DNA of 64,000 bases from Circinella minor (Eukaryota; Mucoromycota; Mucoromycetes; Mucorales; Lichtheimiaceae). How positions within the stretch are numbered: the first letter of the stretch is position 1; every line of letters begins with the position of its first letter. Both the position numbers and the translations under genes were made by a program. The notes beneath the pieces are model-generated. The model saw nothing but the letters and a program-made list of their open reading frames with translations. It did not search any database and was not told where the DNA came from. Location of the stretch: the NCBI GenBank assembly GCA_016758965.1, contig JAEPRB010000029.1:124001-188000 (forward strand), written 5' to 3'. Below, piece by piece: positions 12,377-24,790 of the stretch.

Positions 12377-15122
12377 TTAAAGCTGGTTATAATGCGATAG
12401 TCTATGTTTGCGCTTATAGATCAATAATAAGACCCTTAAAGTTAAGACACAACAAATAACAATAAACAAAAGTTCCCAAAAGAAATCAGTGAGCACACGT
12501 GTCAACTTTGTTGTAGCTAAAGGATCACCCGATTCCCAAAATGATAATTCAAAAACATTAGATCCTCTTCCTTCTTGTTGTCTTTGGTGAACATTATTAA
12601 AATTATTGTTATCGTTGTTGCGAGGTATCAATTCGATATAATCTATACTTGGTCCATATGCATTTGGATCATCAAATATAATCTCATTATTTTCATCCTT
12701 GTCAAGAACAATTCCAATTGAATAATCACTTGTTACTGTTGGGTTTCGTTTAGATTTGAGATATACCCAAAAAGGTTCACCTTGATTCACACGAATCCGT
12801 AAATTCCATCGACGTGTGAAAAAGTCACCGCATGTGCTCCAGCTGAAACAGTCAAGATACTGAATACGCATTATGTACTCTCCTGGTCCCGATGATGCAG
12901 TAATGTTACGATAAATCAATGTCCCTGTTTGTGGTCGATTCACATTGCCAATTGCCATCACATACGCACCTCCTGAACATAATTCACATCCTTTCCTTCG
13001 AGCCAATCCTTGTACTAGATTATTCAACCCTTCAGCTTCATATCGAATCGCCCTTAAGGATACTGATGCATCGGCAGTATTTTGCTCAATCGTAATGTAT
13101 GTTGAAGAGTCATTTTTTAGAGTCACTGGTACAGTCAAGTTGCGCGTCTGATATCCATCCGTAATTTTATACATCGCACATGCATGTGGTCTGAGCGTTT
13201 GTGTGATAGTGCTCGAATTGATTAAATTAACCTCGTGTTGGATCCATAATTCGCGCGCATATCCACCTTTGTAGCCCAACTCTGAATAAACATCCACCGT
13301 TACATTTTGTTCATGTGATTTGTAATTGACAAGTACAACAATCATACTATTGTTTGACAAGGGTCCAGCCCATATATCTTGGTCATCTTTAATATGGATT
13401 ATACGAAGAGCTGGTTTCCCTAATGAATCTTGCTATATTTCCTTGTCAGTATGACCTTTATTTTCTCTCTCTCTCTCGTTCTTTGTTTCTCAGTCACATA
13501 CATCTACAGAAACTGTTATTACTAGGTTACTTACATTTACAGCAATCACTTGCCTATTCGTTACAATATCAAAAAGCTCTTGACTCACGTTGGTTAGACT
13601 GTTCCCCAATATTAAAGGTGCTTTCATTGCCGACCAAAGTGAGAAATGTGTTATTGATTCATCATAAGAAAGTTCATCATTCCCGATCTAATATACCCCA
13701 AAATTCGTATATTTAGTAATCAACATATATATATATATATATATATTTGTTATTATTTCCTCTCGCGAACTCATTACCTCCAACATATCTGTCGCGTTAT
13801 TAAATCACAAAAAAAAATATTATAAAAAAAGTTAGTATAATTCTTGTGTTACAATCAATGCAAAAAAGAGAAAATGCACTAAAAAAGTTCAAGTGTTACC
13901 TGGATCAGCCCAATGACCTGGTCCGCCTAAATGTGCTACTTGTGAATGAACTTGGAGAATATCAACTACAGACTGCCAACCATTATATATATCATCGTGT
14001 GTACGAAAGCTATGGCCAACATCCGGAGCCCACTCCCATGTATTTTCTACACCCCACGTGCAAACTGAAAAAAATATATCACGGCGGGTATGTAACAAGG
14101 CGTTCTGCATACGCTGAAACCTCAATGGGGCAGGAACGCCTTCGTCATAGTTACAGTTATCATACTAAAATAAGAAACACATAGAAACTTTTTTTTAGTA
14201 TAAGCAGTTTATTTAGTCCCATTCTTGGCATAGAGAAAAAAATAGAAACTTTACTTTAAGATAATCAACTCCCCACTCTCCATAACTAATTGCATCATTT
14301 TCTTCATATTCAAGAGAAGCCATTCTTCCTATTAATAAAAAATATTTCATTAATAATAATTTTATAATTAGTATTTTAGTGTGATTTGATTAATAAAAAT
14401 AATGACAACTACACTGTTGTACTCCACACATCCAATCCCCTCTTATTCAACTTCATAAAGTCATATAGCAAAGTGATTGATGAAGTTTTTTTTTTTACCT
14501 GCACATGTTTTACGACCGGCACTGCTGTAAATACCGAATTTCAGTCCTACGAAGAGTATGTATATATAAGCATGATAACAATGGCAGACAAAAACGTTTT
14601 TTTTATATGTATGTTACCTTTGCTATGAATATAGTCAGCCACTGGTTTGATTCCAAAAGGGAATGCAAAAGGATCAACCACGATTGTACCATTGTCAGAT
14701 CGATTGTTCGATTGCCAACAATCGTCGAGATTGAGATATTCATAACCAGCTGCCAAATAACCTGTATATTATACGCACCAAACACGCCCCCTTATCATAA
14801 GTAACCTTGGCATAGTATCTCTCTCTTTCCTTTCTTTCCTCATATCCCCTTCTTACCTTCGGAAACCATAGTATCAGCAGTTTGTTTAATAAGATTATGA
14901 TCGATAACGCATCCATATTTGTTCCATGTATTCCTTCAATGATAACATTGATTAAACTTTGTGTTTCAGGATAGAGAATAACCGTTTTACATATAAATAT
15001 ATAACTTACCAACCCATAGGAGGAGTTTTGGCAAAGGATGGTAATACAGGTTCAGCTTTGGCTATGCATACTGCTATTACCTGTATTAATAATATTAAAA
15101 TAATATTATAGCTAAAAAACAT
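12377..15122 (-). CDS. alpha-galactosidase, GH27, with CBM35-like module and C-terminal membrane anchor
   Basis: Nine exons join in phase to 646 residues: 15122-15010, 14933-14857, 14761-14618, 14546-14499, 14328-14255, 14164-13900, 13788-13778, 13687-13535 and 13432-12377. A signal peptide (about 1-23, ending CIAKA) leads into the GH27 barrel: TPPMGWNTWNKYGC, YEYLNLDDCWQ, KFGIYSSAGRKTCAG, the nucleophile in YLKYDNC (D154) and the acid/base in SFRTHDDIYNGW (D210, with R206). PGHWADPDMLE spans an 11-nt exon. It should release terminal alpha-galactose from oligosaccharides or galactomannan. After the barrel's beta domain, residues from about 426 (YEAEG, CSGGAYV) resemble a CBM6/35-type beta-sandwich. 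Near the end, ELLFIVICCVLTLRVLLLIY is a membrane helix followed by a basic tail. Most fungal GH27 enzymes are soluble and secreted; here a type I anchor at the plasma membrane or secretory pathway is inferred. Confidence 0.93.
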
Positions 15123-15488
15123 TGTGATAAAATGAAAAAAGAGAGAAAGAGATGAAAAAATTTAACCGTGTTCTTTATTCTAAAAGGAGAAGTATTTAAA
15201 GTTTTTTTTTTTTGTTGCTTGGATTGTTGTATTACATCCATTTACGCTTTGACATTTTTACTCTCTTTTTTAGTTTGTCATATAAAAAACCTGACGCATA
15301 TACGTCGTCACCTTTTTTTTTTTTTTTTTTTTTACTTTATAAAACAACCTAAATAAATAAAGAAAAGCCCCCTTAATTTTGTTACTTCTTGGTGAATAAA
15401 AAAACGAAGTCCTTTCTTTCTTTTCGCTCTCCCCTTCTTCTATTTTTTATTTTTTTTTATTACTCCTCCAATCCAACACGGATAAATT
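15123..15488. promoter_or_regulatory. divergent promoter region, alpha-galactosidase / orphan gene
   Basis: Two divergent start codons lie 366 bp apart. The plus strand has a T21 run at about 15313-15333 and a CT-rich stretch at 15410-15470 before the orphan start. No specific factor site was recognised. Confidence 0.55.
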
Positions 15489-16400
15489 ATGTCCCTTTTC
15501 GGTTGGATATTCCGGAGTCGCCGCCGACGTCCCGTATCATGGCGTTTACGGTCATCAAATAATAATAAAAATCACCACCACCACCCCGATCATCATAGTA
15601 ATCAGCAGCAACAAGAACAAAAGACGCAAAAAAGAAATTCAGATATAATTATTATTGACAACGACCTTACTCCTCCTCTTCCTCCTACTACTAAACCTGT
15701 TGCTGGGATTGATAAATATAGTAGCACTAAAAGTAACGAAAATTTGATCCATGCTGATTCTAACAACAACGAGACAGTTAACAACTATAATAATGAAGAC
15801 CTTCTTTTTCAGTGTATACAAACTGCCCTATTGACAACACCTCCATTACCAGTACCTCCACCCTGTCGTCGTCGTGGGTCTCGTCAACCTCGTCCTCAAT
15901 CCACTATTATCAAAAACACTACATCTACTCTTGATTCACTTCCTACAAAACGTTGGTCAACTGGTATGCTTTTTGTTGATTTTGAAGAAGTTGATAATTT
16001 TTATTATAGTATAAAAAAACAAAAACAATTACTACAAACATCTTCTATACGTCAATTACACTCTCCTTCTTTGTTACCTACGACTATTGTTACCAGTAAC
16101 ACTACCCCCGATAAACTTTATGCTGATCTGTTTAATAATTATGATGACAATAATAATAATAGTAGTAATGTAACAACAACGGTGGATCTAATATCATCAC
16201 CACAACTACTAGTAACACCAAGAAACTCAAGTGTTGCACAAGGACGTAGATCAAATCGAGTACAAAATATTCCTCCTACTTGTGGCTACCATTTTTTAAA
16301 TTCTATCCCTGAAATCGTCGAACATAATAACAGCATCACCACTGCTGCTAGTCAAAAACCACCTTCTTCAACTCCCTTTCCTCCCCTTAACTTGACATGA
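15489..16400 (+). CDS. uncharacterised low-complexity protein, 303 aa
   Basis: A single open frame of 303 residues that I do not recognise. The start is supported by a preceding CT-rich leader and by the compact basic beginning MSLFGWIFRSRRRRPVSW. The rest alternates poly-Asn, poly-His, poly-Gln and Pro/Thr-rich stretches with a few ordered-looking pieces: STGMLFVDFEEVDNFYYS (about 157-175), DKLYADLFNNYDD and CGYHFLNSIPEIVEHN near the end. No membrane segment or known domain. Similar low-complexity proteins are frequent in Mucorales and can be regulatory or scaffold proteins, but no function is assigned. The length of the open frame in such AT-rich DNA makes a real gene likely. Confidence 0.65.
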   Translation: MSLFGWIFRSRRRRPVSWRLRSSNNNKNHHHHPDHHSNQQQQEQKTQKRNSDIIIIDNDLTPPLPPTTKPVAGIDKYSSTKSNENLIHADSNNNETVNNYNNEDLLFQCIQTALLTTPPLPVPPPCRRRGSRQPRPQSTIIKNTTSTLDSLPTKRWSTGMLFVDFEEVDNFYYSIKKQKQLLQTSSIRQLHSPSLLPTTIVTSNTTPDKLYADLFNNYDDNNNNSSNVTTTVDLISSPQLLVTPRNSSVAQGRRSNRVQNIPPTCGYHFLNSIPEIVEHNNSITTAASQKPPSSTPFPPLNLT

Positions 16401-18400
16401 TTTCCGTTTCTTTTTTTTTTCTTACATTGTACAGAAATAGTAGAAAAAATACGCATACTCACTGAACGGATATTATTTTGTAAAATGTAAATAATCACCA
16501 CATCATTTATATAATATTTTCAATACAAAACCGAAAAATAAAGCAAATGCTTCATACATAGGTAAAGCAAATATTCATTTAACAATTTTATAAGTACGAA
16601 AAGTACATAATTGGCAATATGATGGCGGTGTCAGTTTTTCCTTTCTATATATAACATAATATGTACGACAAACATAAATTTCACTCCTCTCTCCTTCTAT
16701 AGATTCGCCCCAAACCCCTTAAATCTTATAGTGTTCTCATATTTATAATGTTATAGCTTGGCTTCCCCTGTTATCCCTGTAGACCAATCAACTGACAAGA
16801 ACGAATTAGATAATTATTAAGTTATGTCTTATAAAAATGGAGAATCATGTTGTGACAAAAAGGCGTGACAATAACAAATTTACAAGTGCTTAGTGTAATA
16901 AATTAAAATACGAATTTTAATGAAATAGTATTAGTTTATTAGCGATCATGATCATTATTATATTTGTCTTTAGTATGCTAAGAAACAGGAGGCATATATA
17001 TCTAGCTACTTGGGTACCAATATATAATCCAACGATATGTATCATCATTTTTAAGGGATAAACATACCTGTTTTTGAATAGAATTTTGAATAATTTTTTT
17101 GTAATCGGTCATGGCTTTGGGCTTATGAACCAATATGTTAGATCAGTAAGTTCAAGTAAAAGCACTTTAACCGCTGCGTAAACATTATACAACAGATACA
17201 TAATAAAAGAGGTGTCAATACCTTACTTACGTATTAGCAACAATTGAATGTATTACCAAATAGTTACGCAAAGTGAATTTATATATATATATACATATAT
17301 TGTACGTACACATAAAATTCATTATATTTCTTAACTTGCGCCACCCCTATATATCAAGTTCCCATTCAACACCCTCCAACATACTGTGCTTCAAAGTAAT
17401 ATAAAAGAATATGAAAAAAAGCAGCTATCTCATTTATCTTAAGCCAAATCTTCGGCTCAAAATTCTCAAGCATTTCTTTTCACCAGGTTAGTAGTAGTAT
17501 CCAAATTTGACAAAGGGGTGGTTTTCAAAACAGTTGCTGTGACGATAGTGACATGACCAAAAAATATTACGCTGAAGAAAACAAAACAGCAGACGGCGTG
17601 TAACACAAAAATATTTCCATTATTAAAATAGACGCTTCTTGGCATGAATTAGTTAATAATGAAGTATAACTAAGCTTAGATAATTTATAGTATACCATAT
17701 TAGCACATTAATTATTGTTTTAAGTAAAAGTGATTTATATACATGTTAACGTTTCTTTATTTGTAATCAGAGATAAAAGTAAACAGGAATTGTGAGTTGT
17801 TACACAGCAACAATGAGGTCTCAATTCGGATGTGCGCCAAAAATCAAGTTGCCCCCATGAATAACAGCATTGAACGCTTTTTTCTTTGGGCCCGTGATCA
17901 TCACTGACATTGTTTATACACAACTTTGACGGATTTCGACGGATCCTGCATATAAATATCTACTAAAATAGCTTTCCTTCCTATTTCCTAGGTATCTACA
18001 AACGAGATCAAAGGGAAAAAACTCAATCGAAAGTGTTTTTTTTTTTTTCAATATTAATAACTGTTACGAGGGATAACGATGTTGCCAAGAAGACTAAATT
18101 TAGAAATATAACTATGTTTTGAAAATGATTATGGTTATGGTTACTTTTTGTTCTTGATCGAATGTACAACAATAAACAAGACCATGTAATAAAGTGTCTA
18201 GCCCAAACAAAAAAAAAAAATTAACAACAAAGCAGCATGTGTCACCGACATTCCTCTATATCGGTCCGTGAAATACCGTTGTTTCTTCCGCGAAACAGAT
18301 GCACTCAAGGGCCTCAACACCGACATTGTCTCCTTTTTTTTCTATTTTCTTTTTTTTTAACCACCTTTAATTTTTTTTGTAATATATTTATTAACTCAAG
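16401..18400. other. 2 kb intergenic region
   Basis: No supported gene. A possible small open frame at about 17412-17492 (plus, starting MKKSSYLIYLKPN) and one at 17735-17923 (minus) have no recognisable domain. The last 200 bp, with several T8-T10 runs, probably contain the promoter of the LCB1 gene. No RNA gene was seen. Confidence 0.55.
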
Positions 18401-20347
18401 ATGGACCCAAGTGTACATCTTGATGATGAACATGCCGTGTTTATCAATTCCACGGTGAATTCAGTTTACGAGTTGATTAATGCTATTCCAGGTTCCCATC
18501 TGGTCTTATCCTATGTCAAAAACGCTTACCAAGACGACCCATTCCGTATTATTCTCGAATTATTCCTTGTTTTTTTCGCTTTAAAATATATGCTCTCTAA
18601 AAAGTATAAACCTCAAGATAATGCCGTTAAACTTACTGAAAAGGTAACATATATATATATATATATATAAACATTTTCTTTTGTTATCTCTTGTACATAG
18701 TCTAATTTGAGGTTGCATTGTTCATTATTTAGGAAATCGATGATCTAGTTGAAGAATGGAAACCCGATCCATTAGTACCCCCACTCTCTTCATTCGACAA
18801 GTTAAATCTCGAAAAGGCTCCTTTAATTATTGGCGCTCAATCCGTGAAACCTAAAGTTGCTGGTCATGCCAAACTTCTCATGAACTTGGCTTCGACAAAT
18901 TATCTTGAATTACAGGCTTCTGAACGTATTCGACAAAAGGCTATTGATACATTGAAGGTTTATGGTGTTGGTTCTTGTGGACCTCCTGGTTTCTATGGCA
19001 CCATTGATGTTCATATGGACTTGGAACGTGATATTGCTCAATTTTTGGGTACTGAAGAAGCAATTATTTATGCTCAAGGTTTTTCGACTATTTCTTCTGT
19101 GATCCCAGCTTTCTCCAAGCGAGGTGATTTACTCGTTGTAGATGAAGGTGTTAGCTTTGCTATTCAAAAAGGTGTTCAAATCTCTCGGTCAAATGTTCGT
19201 TACTTTAAGCATAATGATATGCAAGATCTTGAACGTGTTTTGGATGATATTCGTGTTGATGACATGGTGGTAAAGTACTTTATTTTTTTGTTGGATTTGA
19301 ATTTTGGTGTTTGTCAATCATAATGGTATATTGATCAATATATTTTTCATATAGCATAAGCGTAAGCTTACAAGACGTTTTATTGTAACCGAAGGTTTAT
19401 CTGCTAACTATGGTGATATTGCTCCGCTTGCTAAATTGGTAATTGTAAAAAGGAATATACAAAAAAGTGGATAGGGAAACAGTATAAGGTAATTTTTTTT
19501 TTGTTCTAAATCCCATCAATTACTATTTAATAGATTGAATTGAAGCGCAAATTCAAGTATCGATTAATTCTTGATGAAAGTCAATCCATTGGTGTTCTTG
19601 GTGCTCGTGGTGCTGGTTTAACTGATCTCTTTAACATAGATGTACGTATTTTTTTCAATTATTATGTAATATTGAGAATCAAAGGCAAAGAATGTGAAAG
19701 GTGATACAAACGAGTTTGTAAAAAAAATTATTAATAACCTACATTTTGTTCAATTTTAGGCTAAAGAAGTTGATATGATTGTTGGTTCTATGTCCAATGC
19801 TTTATGTGCATCAGGTGGTTTCTGTGCTGGTAATACTCAAATTGTCGATCATCAACGCTTGTCTGGCAGCGCCTATTGTTTCTCGGCCTCAATTCCAGCC
19901 ATGCTTGCTGTATCAGCATCCGAAGCACTTAAATATATCCAAGAAAAACCTCAAATTTTGCGAGACTTGGCCGATCGTTCCCGATCCTTCCGTCAAGTAT
20001 TGTCACACAAGTCTCTAGAAAACCTGATAGAATTATCTGGCAGTGATGTTTATTCTCCTTCTCCCTTTTTCCACATCCGCGTCAATCCTGCCTTTTTGAG
20101 ATCACGCGGCCGGGATGATATTTCGCGTGAAGATGAAGAACGTTTATTACAAGACGTTGTTGATGAATGTTCTTATCAAGGTGTTTTGATCACACGTGCT
20201 AAATATGTCTATGATCAAGAACGTAATTGTCCTCGTCCAAGTATCAAGATTTATGTTACTATTGGTTTGACAAAGAAGGAAAATGATAAGGCCGCTGGTG
20301 TTGTCAAATCTGCTATTGTTAAAATCTTTGGCAAATGGAAAAAATAA
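18401..20347 (+). CDS. LCB1: serine palmitoyltransferase subunit 1 (LCB1/SPTLC1)
   Basis: Exons 18401-18643, 18733-19269, 19355-19438, 19534-19641 and 19760-20347 join in phase to 519 residues. SPT condenses serine with palmitoyl-CoA, the first step of sphingolipid synthesis, in the ER membrane as an LCB1-LCB2 heterodimer. A lumenal N-terminus is followed by one membrane helix (about 50-65, [16 protein letters not shown]) and the aminotransferase fold: SYNYLEL-equivalent [46 protein letters not shown], the PLP-site equivalent [16 protein letters not shown], and [14 protein letters not shown], where LCB2 has a catalytic Lys. The lack of that Lys identifies this as the non-catalytic LCB1 rather than LCB2. 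Conserved Cys of CGPPGF, mutated in human neuropathy, is kept. No LCB2 or ORM gene is nearby. Confidence 0.95.
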
Positions 20348-21062
20348 TTATAATTTTTTATTAATTCGTCATCTTAATTTTTTGTTTTGTTTTGTTTTTC
20401 TTTTCTTTTTTTTCCCCACATTGTACACTCTATTATTGTTTTTCTATCTTACTATTTTTACACACACTTATATAAAGAACCCAAAAATGTTTTTTCTAAT
20501 AATGCCGTAATAAAAAAAAATAACATGCATTTCACCATTAATGTAAATATGCGAATATATAGAACCTGCTCTAGACATGCTTTTCTCACCCCAGACTATT
20601 AAGGATTTTTCGAAACTGGCTCAAATAGCCGCTATCGGTGTAATTTAATCTAAGAGGCACTGCTTTAAAATTATCAGGTTTCCCCCCTTAGCTTTCATTA
20701 CAAGCATGTCATACGGTTTCCTTTTATCTTATTTAATAAAGTCGCTTTTTCCTTGTGTTTTACATGATATCAATCAAACGTGGTTTTAAACAAAACAAAA
20801 ACAGGATATTCAATAAAATTAGTAGATAAGTATGATATAGACAGATAGAATATATATAGAGACATTATAAAAAGAAAGAGTAATATATACATATAAGCAA
20901 TGTAAAAAGAGCATATTGATAAGTAAAAATATTAAAAAAAGAAAGCCACATTAATAAAGTACGCATAAAAGTTTATTATTTAATAGGGCATATAATCATT
21001 AACAAAGACATCATCCACTTTCGTTCCTCTACCATGTACCTTGAAGTGAAATAATTCTCCAT
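20348..21062. other. intergenic region downstream of LCB1
   Basis: No supported gene. Starts with a T-rich stretch (20350-20460) likely to be the LCB1 3' untranslated region. The rest is AT-rich with purine-rich pieces at 20810-20950. Confidence 0.6.
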
Positions 21063-23216
21063 TCAAAGACGATGATAGAGAAGAATTTTCCACCCACCCC
21101 CATGGACATAATCCTTTCTTATGCAAGATTCAAGTGCTGTACATTGGCGATCTGTATACTCTTTTACCCGCCGCTCTTCAATCTTAGTTGTTATTTCCAA
21201 TCAGTAACAATGAATAATATAATAATGAAGCTTTCGATATATCTATATATAAGTGTTATTACCTTGATAATACTAAGCTCCTCTAAAGAGCGACACTTGT
21301 ACAAATATTGTCGTAGTACATTGAAGTTGACCATATCAACTTCAAAATCCCAAAATTTGTTTTGTAAATTACAAATCTCTTGGTACTTGGTGCATTCTTC
21401 CGGTCTTCCGATATTGTTGCATATACTGTTATAACGATTAAGAACAGGTGTTGCCACCTTCTTAACGTTTTGTATAGCTATCTTGAGATGTTTACTTGCT
21501 TTATGTCCTGTATTATAGAATTTTGTGTTAACAATCTGTTTTGATAAATATGATAATAATATATTATCATACATACCAAGTTTTATAGTTTGAAATAGTT
21601 GGTCATTCACACAGTTCTACCAACAATGATTGATTTAGGTGACCTTTTATCTTCTCAAGCTCATGTTCATTGGCAAGAATATAATTTATTTTTAGTTCCT
21701 CGGAGTGTTGTCCCTGAGATCATTCTCTGAAACCGTTTATGACAGTTATTACTAATCTCATTCTTTCTTTGATGTTCCTTTATTATCCGGATTAATAATA
21801 AGAACGAATCAAAATAAATAATAGTGTTTAATTGGTTATATCTTTTATCCTTGACGGAATGATGTTTGACCGATTATTCATGAATGGATGGAATATATGT
21901 GTTATTATGGTGGTTCACCACAGTCCCCACCGTTCGGTGATCACCTGGTTTCCTATCAAACGAGCTTCTAAATCGGCTACTATGTTACGTTGTTGTTGTC
22001 TACTTCAGTTATCATAGTAAAATAAAAAATATTTATTATATATTTAGAATGGTTAGTGTCATGTACATTATAATTATTACGCAAGTAACTTCTTTTTTAA
22101 AATAAAAACATACGTACATATGACCAGTTAGTTCAACTTGGTATGATTTATGCAATTCAATTACATACTGTCTTTTTAATCCATTAATGGTTGACTGTGA
22201 GTCTGGACTAGGGACAACTGTTACTTCTTCAACAAATTGAAGCCACTTTTCTTGCAATAAATCATCAGTCAAAGATGGATTATATGCTTTGATGACTTTA
22301 TTGGCATGGCGTATAGTTAAATTGGCCTTGTTGAATCGCCGTTTGATTGTATTGGCTAATGTTTCAGTTTATTACAGTTATAAAATTTGATTAGTAAAAT
22401 TCAAGTACTGTTCCATTTGTACATTATATTAACAGCAATAAATAACTATCTTACGGAGTGTATATATATGCTTCTTGTTATAATGCTTAATTGCATGCGT
22501 TATGGTGATCATGCGTCCTTCAGGCGACATTTGTCCGCATAAGCTAACAAATCTCCCCAAGAAGCTCCTAACCCTTTCACATGATTCTCCATCAGCCATA
22601 CCAACAAAGTTATCCAGATACCGTGGATTATGACGAGACTGGCAGCTCATAGAGTGGCCATAGCTGTGCAGGACAACAATTGCTACCTTGGATCCTGCTT
22701 CTTGTAATTGAGGGAAGTACTTCTAGTATAATAGAAAAGATCTGTGTAAGTAGAAATTCATAACTACTTCCATCAATTTACTATCATATGTAACATTATA
22801 TGTGTCGACTAATACAATGAAGTTCAAATAAAAATGTGTCAATGTAAGTTCATACAAAATAGAAGAGAGAACAATTACATTTTGTTGCAAGCGTTCGCAG
22901 AATATCATGGAAGTGCAAAGGTAATATCCTTTTTCAAATACAGAGAATGTAACATTAGTGTTGAAGAGATGTGCATAAGGATCCAGAATGGTTTGTAGTT
23001 TTGATGAACATGCAGCAATAAGAACTTGTTCCGTCAATAGCGAACAAACAATAGTAAACCTAGGGTGTTCTTCTTGAAGAATGAAAATTTCTTTCAATGA
23101 ATCGATCCAAGGTGAAGTAGGTATATCTGAATCCTCCTTCCAGATTTTCTTCATTTTATTCGTAATTTTATTTTTGATTTTTAGTGGACCTGATGTGGAG
23201 GGTGTAAATCGTGTAT

Positions 23217-23248
<32 letters not shown>

Positions 23249-23480
23249 GCTCAAATATTTTACTTTTTTATAAACGAAAAAAAAGGCCCTGAAAATCCAA
23301 ATTCCGCTATATACTCGTGGTAATATGTGTCCTGATAACTTGCCCTTTTTTTTACCTTTGTTCTGTGTTCCTTTCATATCACAACTTCCGGTTTAACATT
23401 GAACAACATTATTGCATCATTTGGTGATATCTCTTGCAATGCCATCTGTAGAAAATGTAATTGTTAGAATTACGCATGTT
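21063..23480 (-). pseudogene. KDZ-type transposase relic (copy 1)
   Basis: A chain of minus-strand exon-like blocks resembles the C-terminal two thirds of KDZ (Kyakuja-Dileera-Zisupton) transposases. Blocks: about 23480-23290 (MALQEISPNDAIMLF, KGKLSGHILP), 23186-22880 (KKIWKEDSDIPTSPWIDSL, CERLQQN), 22722-22455 (KYFPQLQEAG, HSMSCQSRHNP and the catalytic-type ADGESCERVRS), 22340-22130 (NTIKRRFNKANLTIRHANK), 21640-21260 and a final block ending at 21063. Several junctions have good GT/AG sites in phase, but a TGA separates the first two N-terminal pieces, the early catalytic Asp region is not found, and the stretch 21640-22000 cannot be joined cleanly. I therefore treat it as a decayed copy. 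It differs clearly from the second KDZ gene at 43-46 kb, so the two are not recent duplicates. Confidence 0.65.
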
Positions 23481-24059
23481 TCAGCTATTCTTGTGAAATA
23501 ATCAACCTTGAATTCCCTGGTCTAGGGATTTCTTTGTGGATAAATTATATTATTGGAATTCCACACATGTATTGTTTGATTCCCCAAATGTGACCAGATG
23601 GAAATTAATTAACAATGGTCTTCTGCTCAGGTGCGTTTGAACTTGATATAGTAATTATATTAAATAACTCGTGTTTAAGAAGTCACTAGTGTTTATATAA
23701 TACTATCTATTTACATTTACTAGGTTATAAAAATTTAATTTTAATTTATTTACGTCGGAAGATTGATTTACAAGATGATTTTGGTAACTTTGAAACATAG
23801 TTTCTGTGTAGCGTCATATGGACAAGTTTAGTTGCGTAGGCTTCAGTGCTGAGTAGTAAATGCTGCATGTTGTTCGGTGTTTCCCTGGGGAAGTTCCATC
23901 AATGCAATAGATGTACTGAAGCTGTAACACACCCACGCTTTTTTCCTGCTGGCCTGCACGCTAGTTTGTGAGCTAGCGAGAACAAAAAGCTGAAATTAGT
24001 GCGTGTTCATTGAATTTCGTTTTTAATAAAACATATAATACTTTCAAAAAGTATTTTCC
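23481..24059. other. intergenic gap between two mobile-element relics
   Basis: No supported gene. A small inverted repeat (CGCTAG, 8-nt loop, CTAGCG) lies near 23965. The DNA is slightly richer in G and C between 23860 and 24000 than its surroundings. Confidence 0.5.
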
Positions 24060-24790
24060 TTGACTTTTTTTCCAACTGCTTTTTTTCGTTTCTTCTATTA
24101 AACATCTTGATCACCAAAGTGTGTGAACAAAGGAGCAGACATAGAATATGGTAACCAATCAGGTAACTTGGTTACTCTGCAGGTGTACCCAGTTGGACAG
24201 TCCAAAATTAAAAATTGAAGATATCATCCTATACAGTAACCATATTTTAGAAACCTGTACACAAACACAACAACCAGATCATTCTTATCGCCTACCTGAG
24301 ATAATGAATCCACAACTTTTTATGTGGTGCAATTGGGCAGGGTTAAATCTCTCAATTTCCACAGCCATATCTTTTAAAGTTTTAGGACACTTCAGATGAA
24401 GTTCCGTAATATTTTTGCTACTGCTGCGTTCACTTTCTGCACCTGCTTCCATAGCGCCAAGTTCGAACAGTGGGGCAGCAAAAAGTTGGTCAACTTTTGT
24501 TCCAACTTTTTTTCTTGTTGTGTTGTTCACACCACCAACTGATCGATTTTGATTTTGGGCTTTGGATGTTGTCCTGCTCGCCTTTTCACCACTATAAAAT
24601 ATGAGAGCATGCGTAAGAATTTCAAAAATTTGACATATCTGATATTATGGTTACCTGTTAGATTTAATATCTTTAGATGAGTCAAGCAACTATCCATAAA
24701 ACCCAAGCGCGTCTGATGTCGGCTTCAGTGCGATCTTTTAAAAAAAATATCCATGATACAATAGTATCAGAACTTCTTCAGCATCTATAT
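24060..24790 (-). pseudogene. left arm of inverted duplication: truncated orphan-family gene
   Basis: Read on the minus strand, this segment is a degraded copy of the gene at 27.4-28.1 kb. It shares KVGTKVDQLFAAPLFE, TELHLKCPKTLKDMAVE and IKSCGFIISG with only a few substitutions. Relative to the other copy it has small deletions (for example in the stretch matching ADIIRRAW and MDSCFDSS, about 24680-24725) that break the frame. Similarity runs from about 24060, past the end of the protein, to about 24790, where it stops next to the helicase relic. Together with the right arm it makes an imperfect inverted repeat with a spacer of about 2.6 kb. Confidence 0.8.

Noticed and set aside
18401..20347. 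Reading the SPT gene as catalytic LCB2
   Set aside because: The PLP-binding Lys is missing ([12 protein letters not shown]), which fits LCB1.
24148..24399. Mirror open frames on both strands of both inverted arms (24148-24399 plus, 27812-28063 minus)
   Set aside because: They are the antisense of the orphan gene; intron and motif structure support only the other strand.
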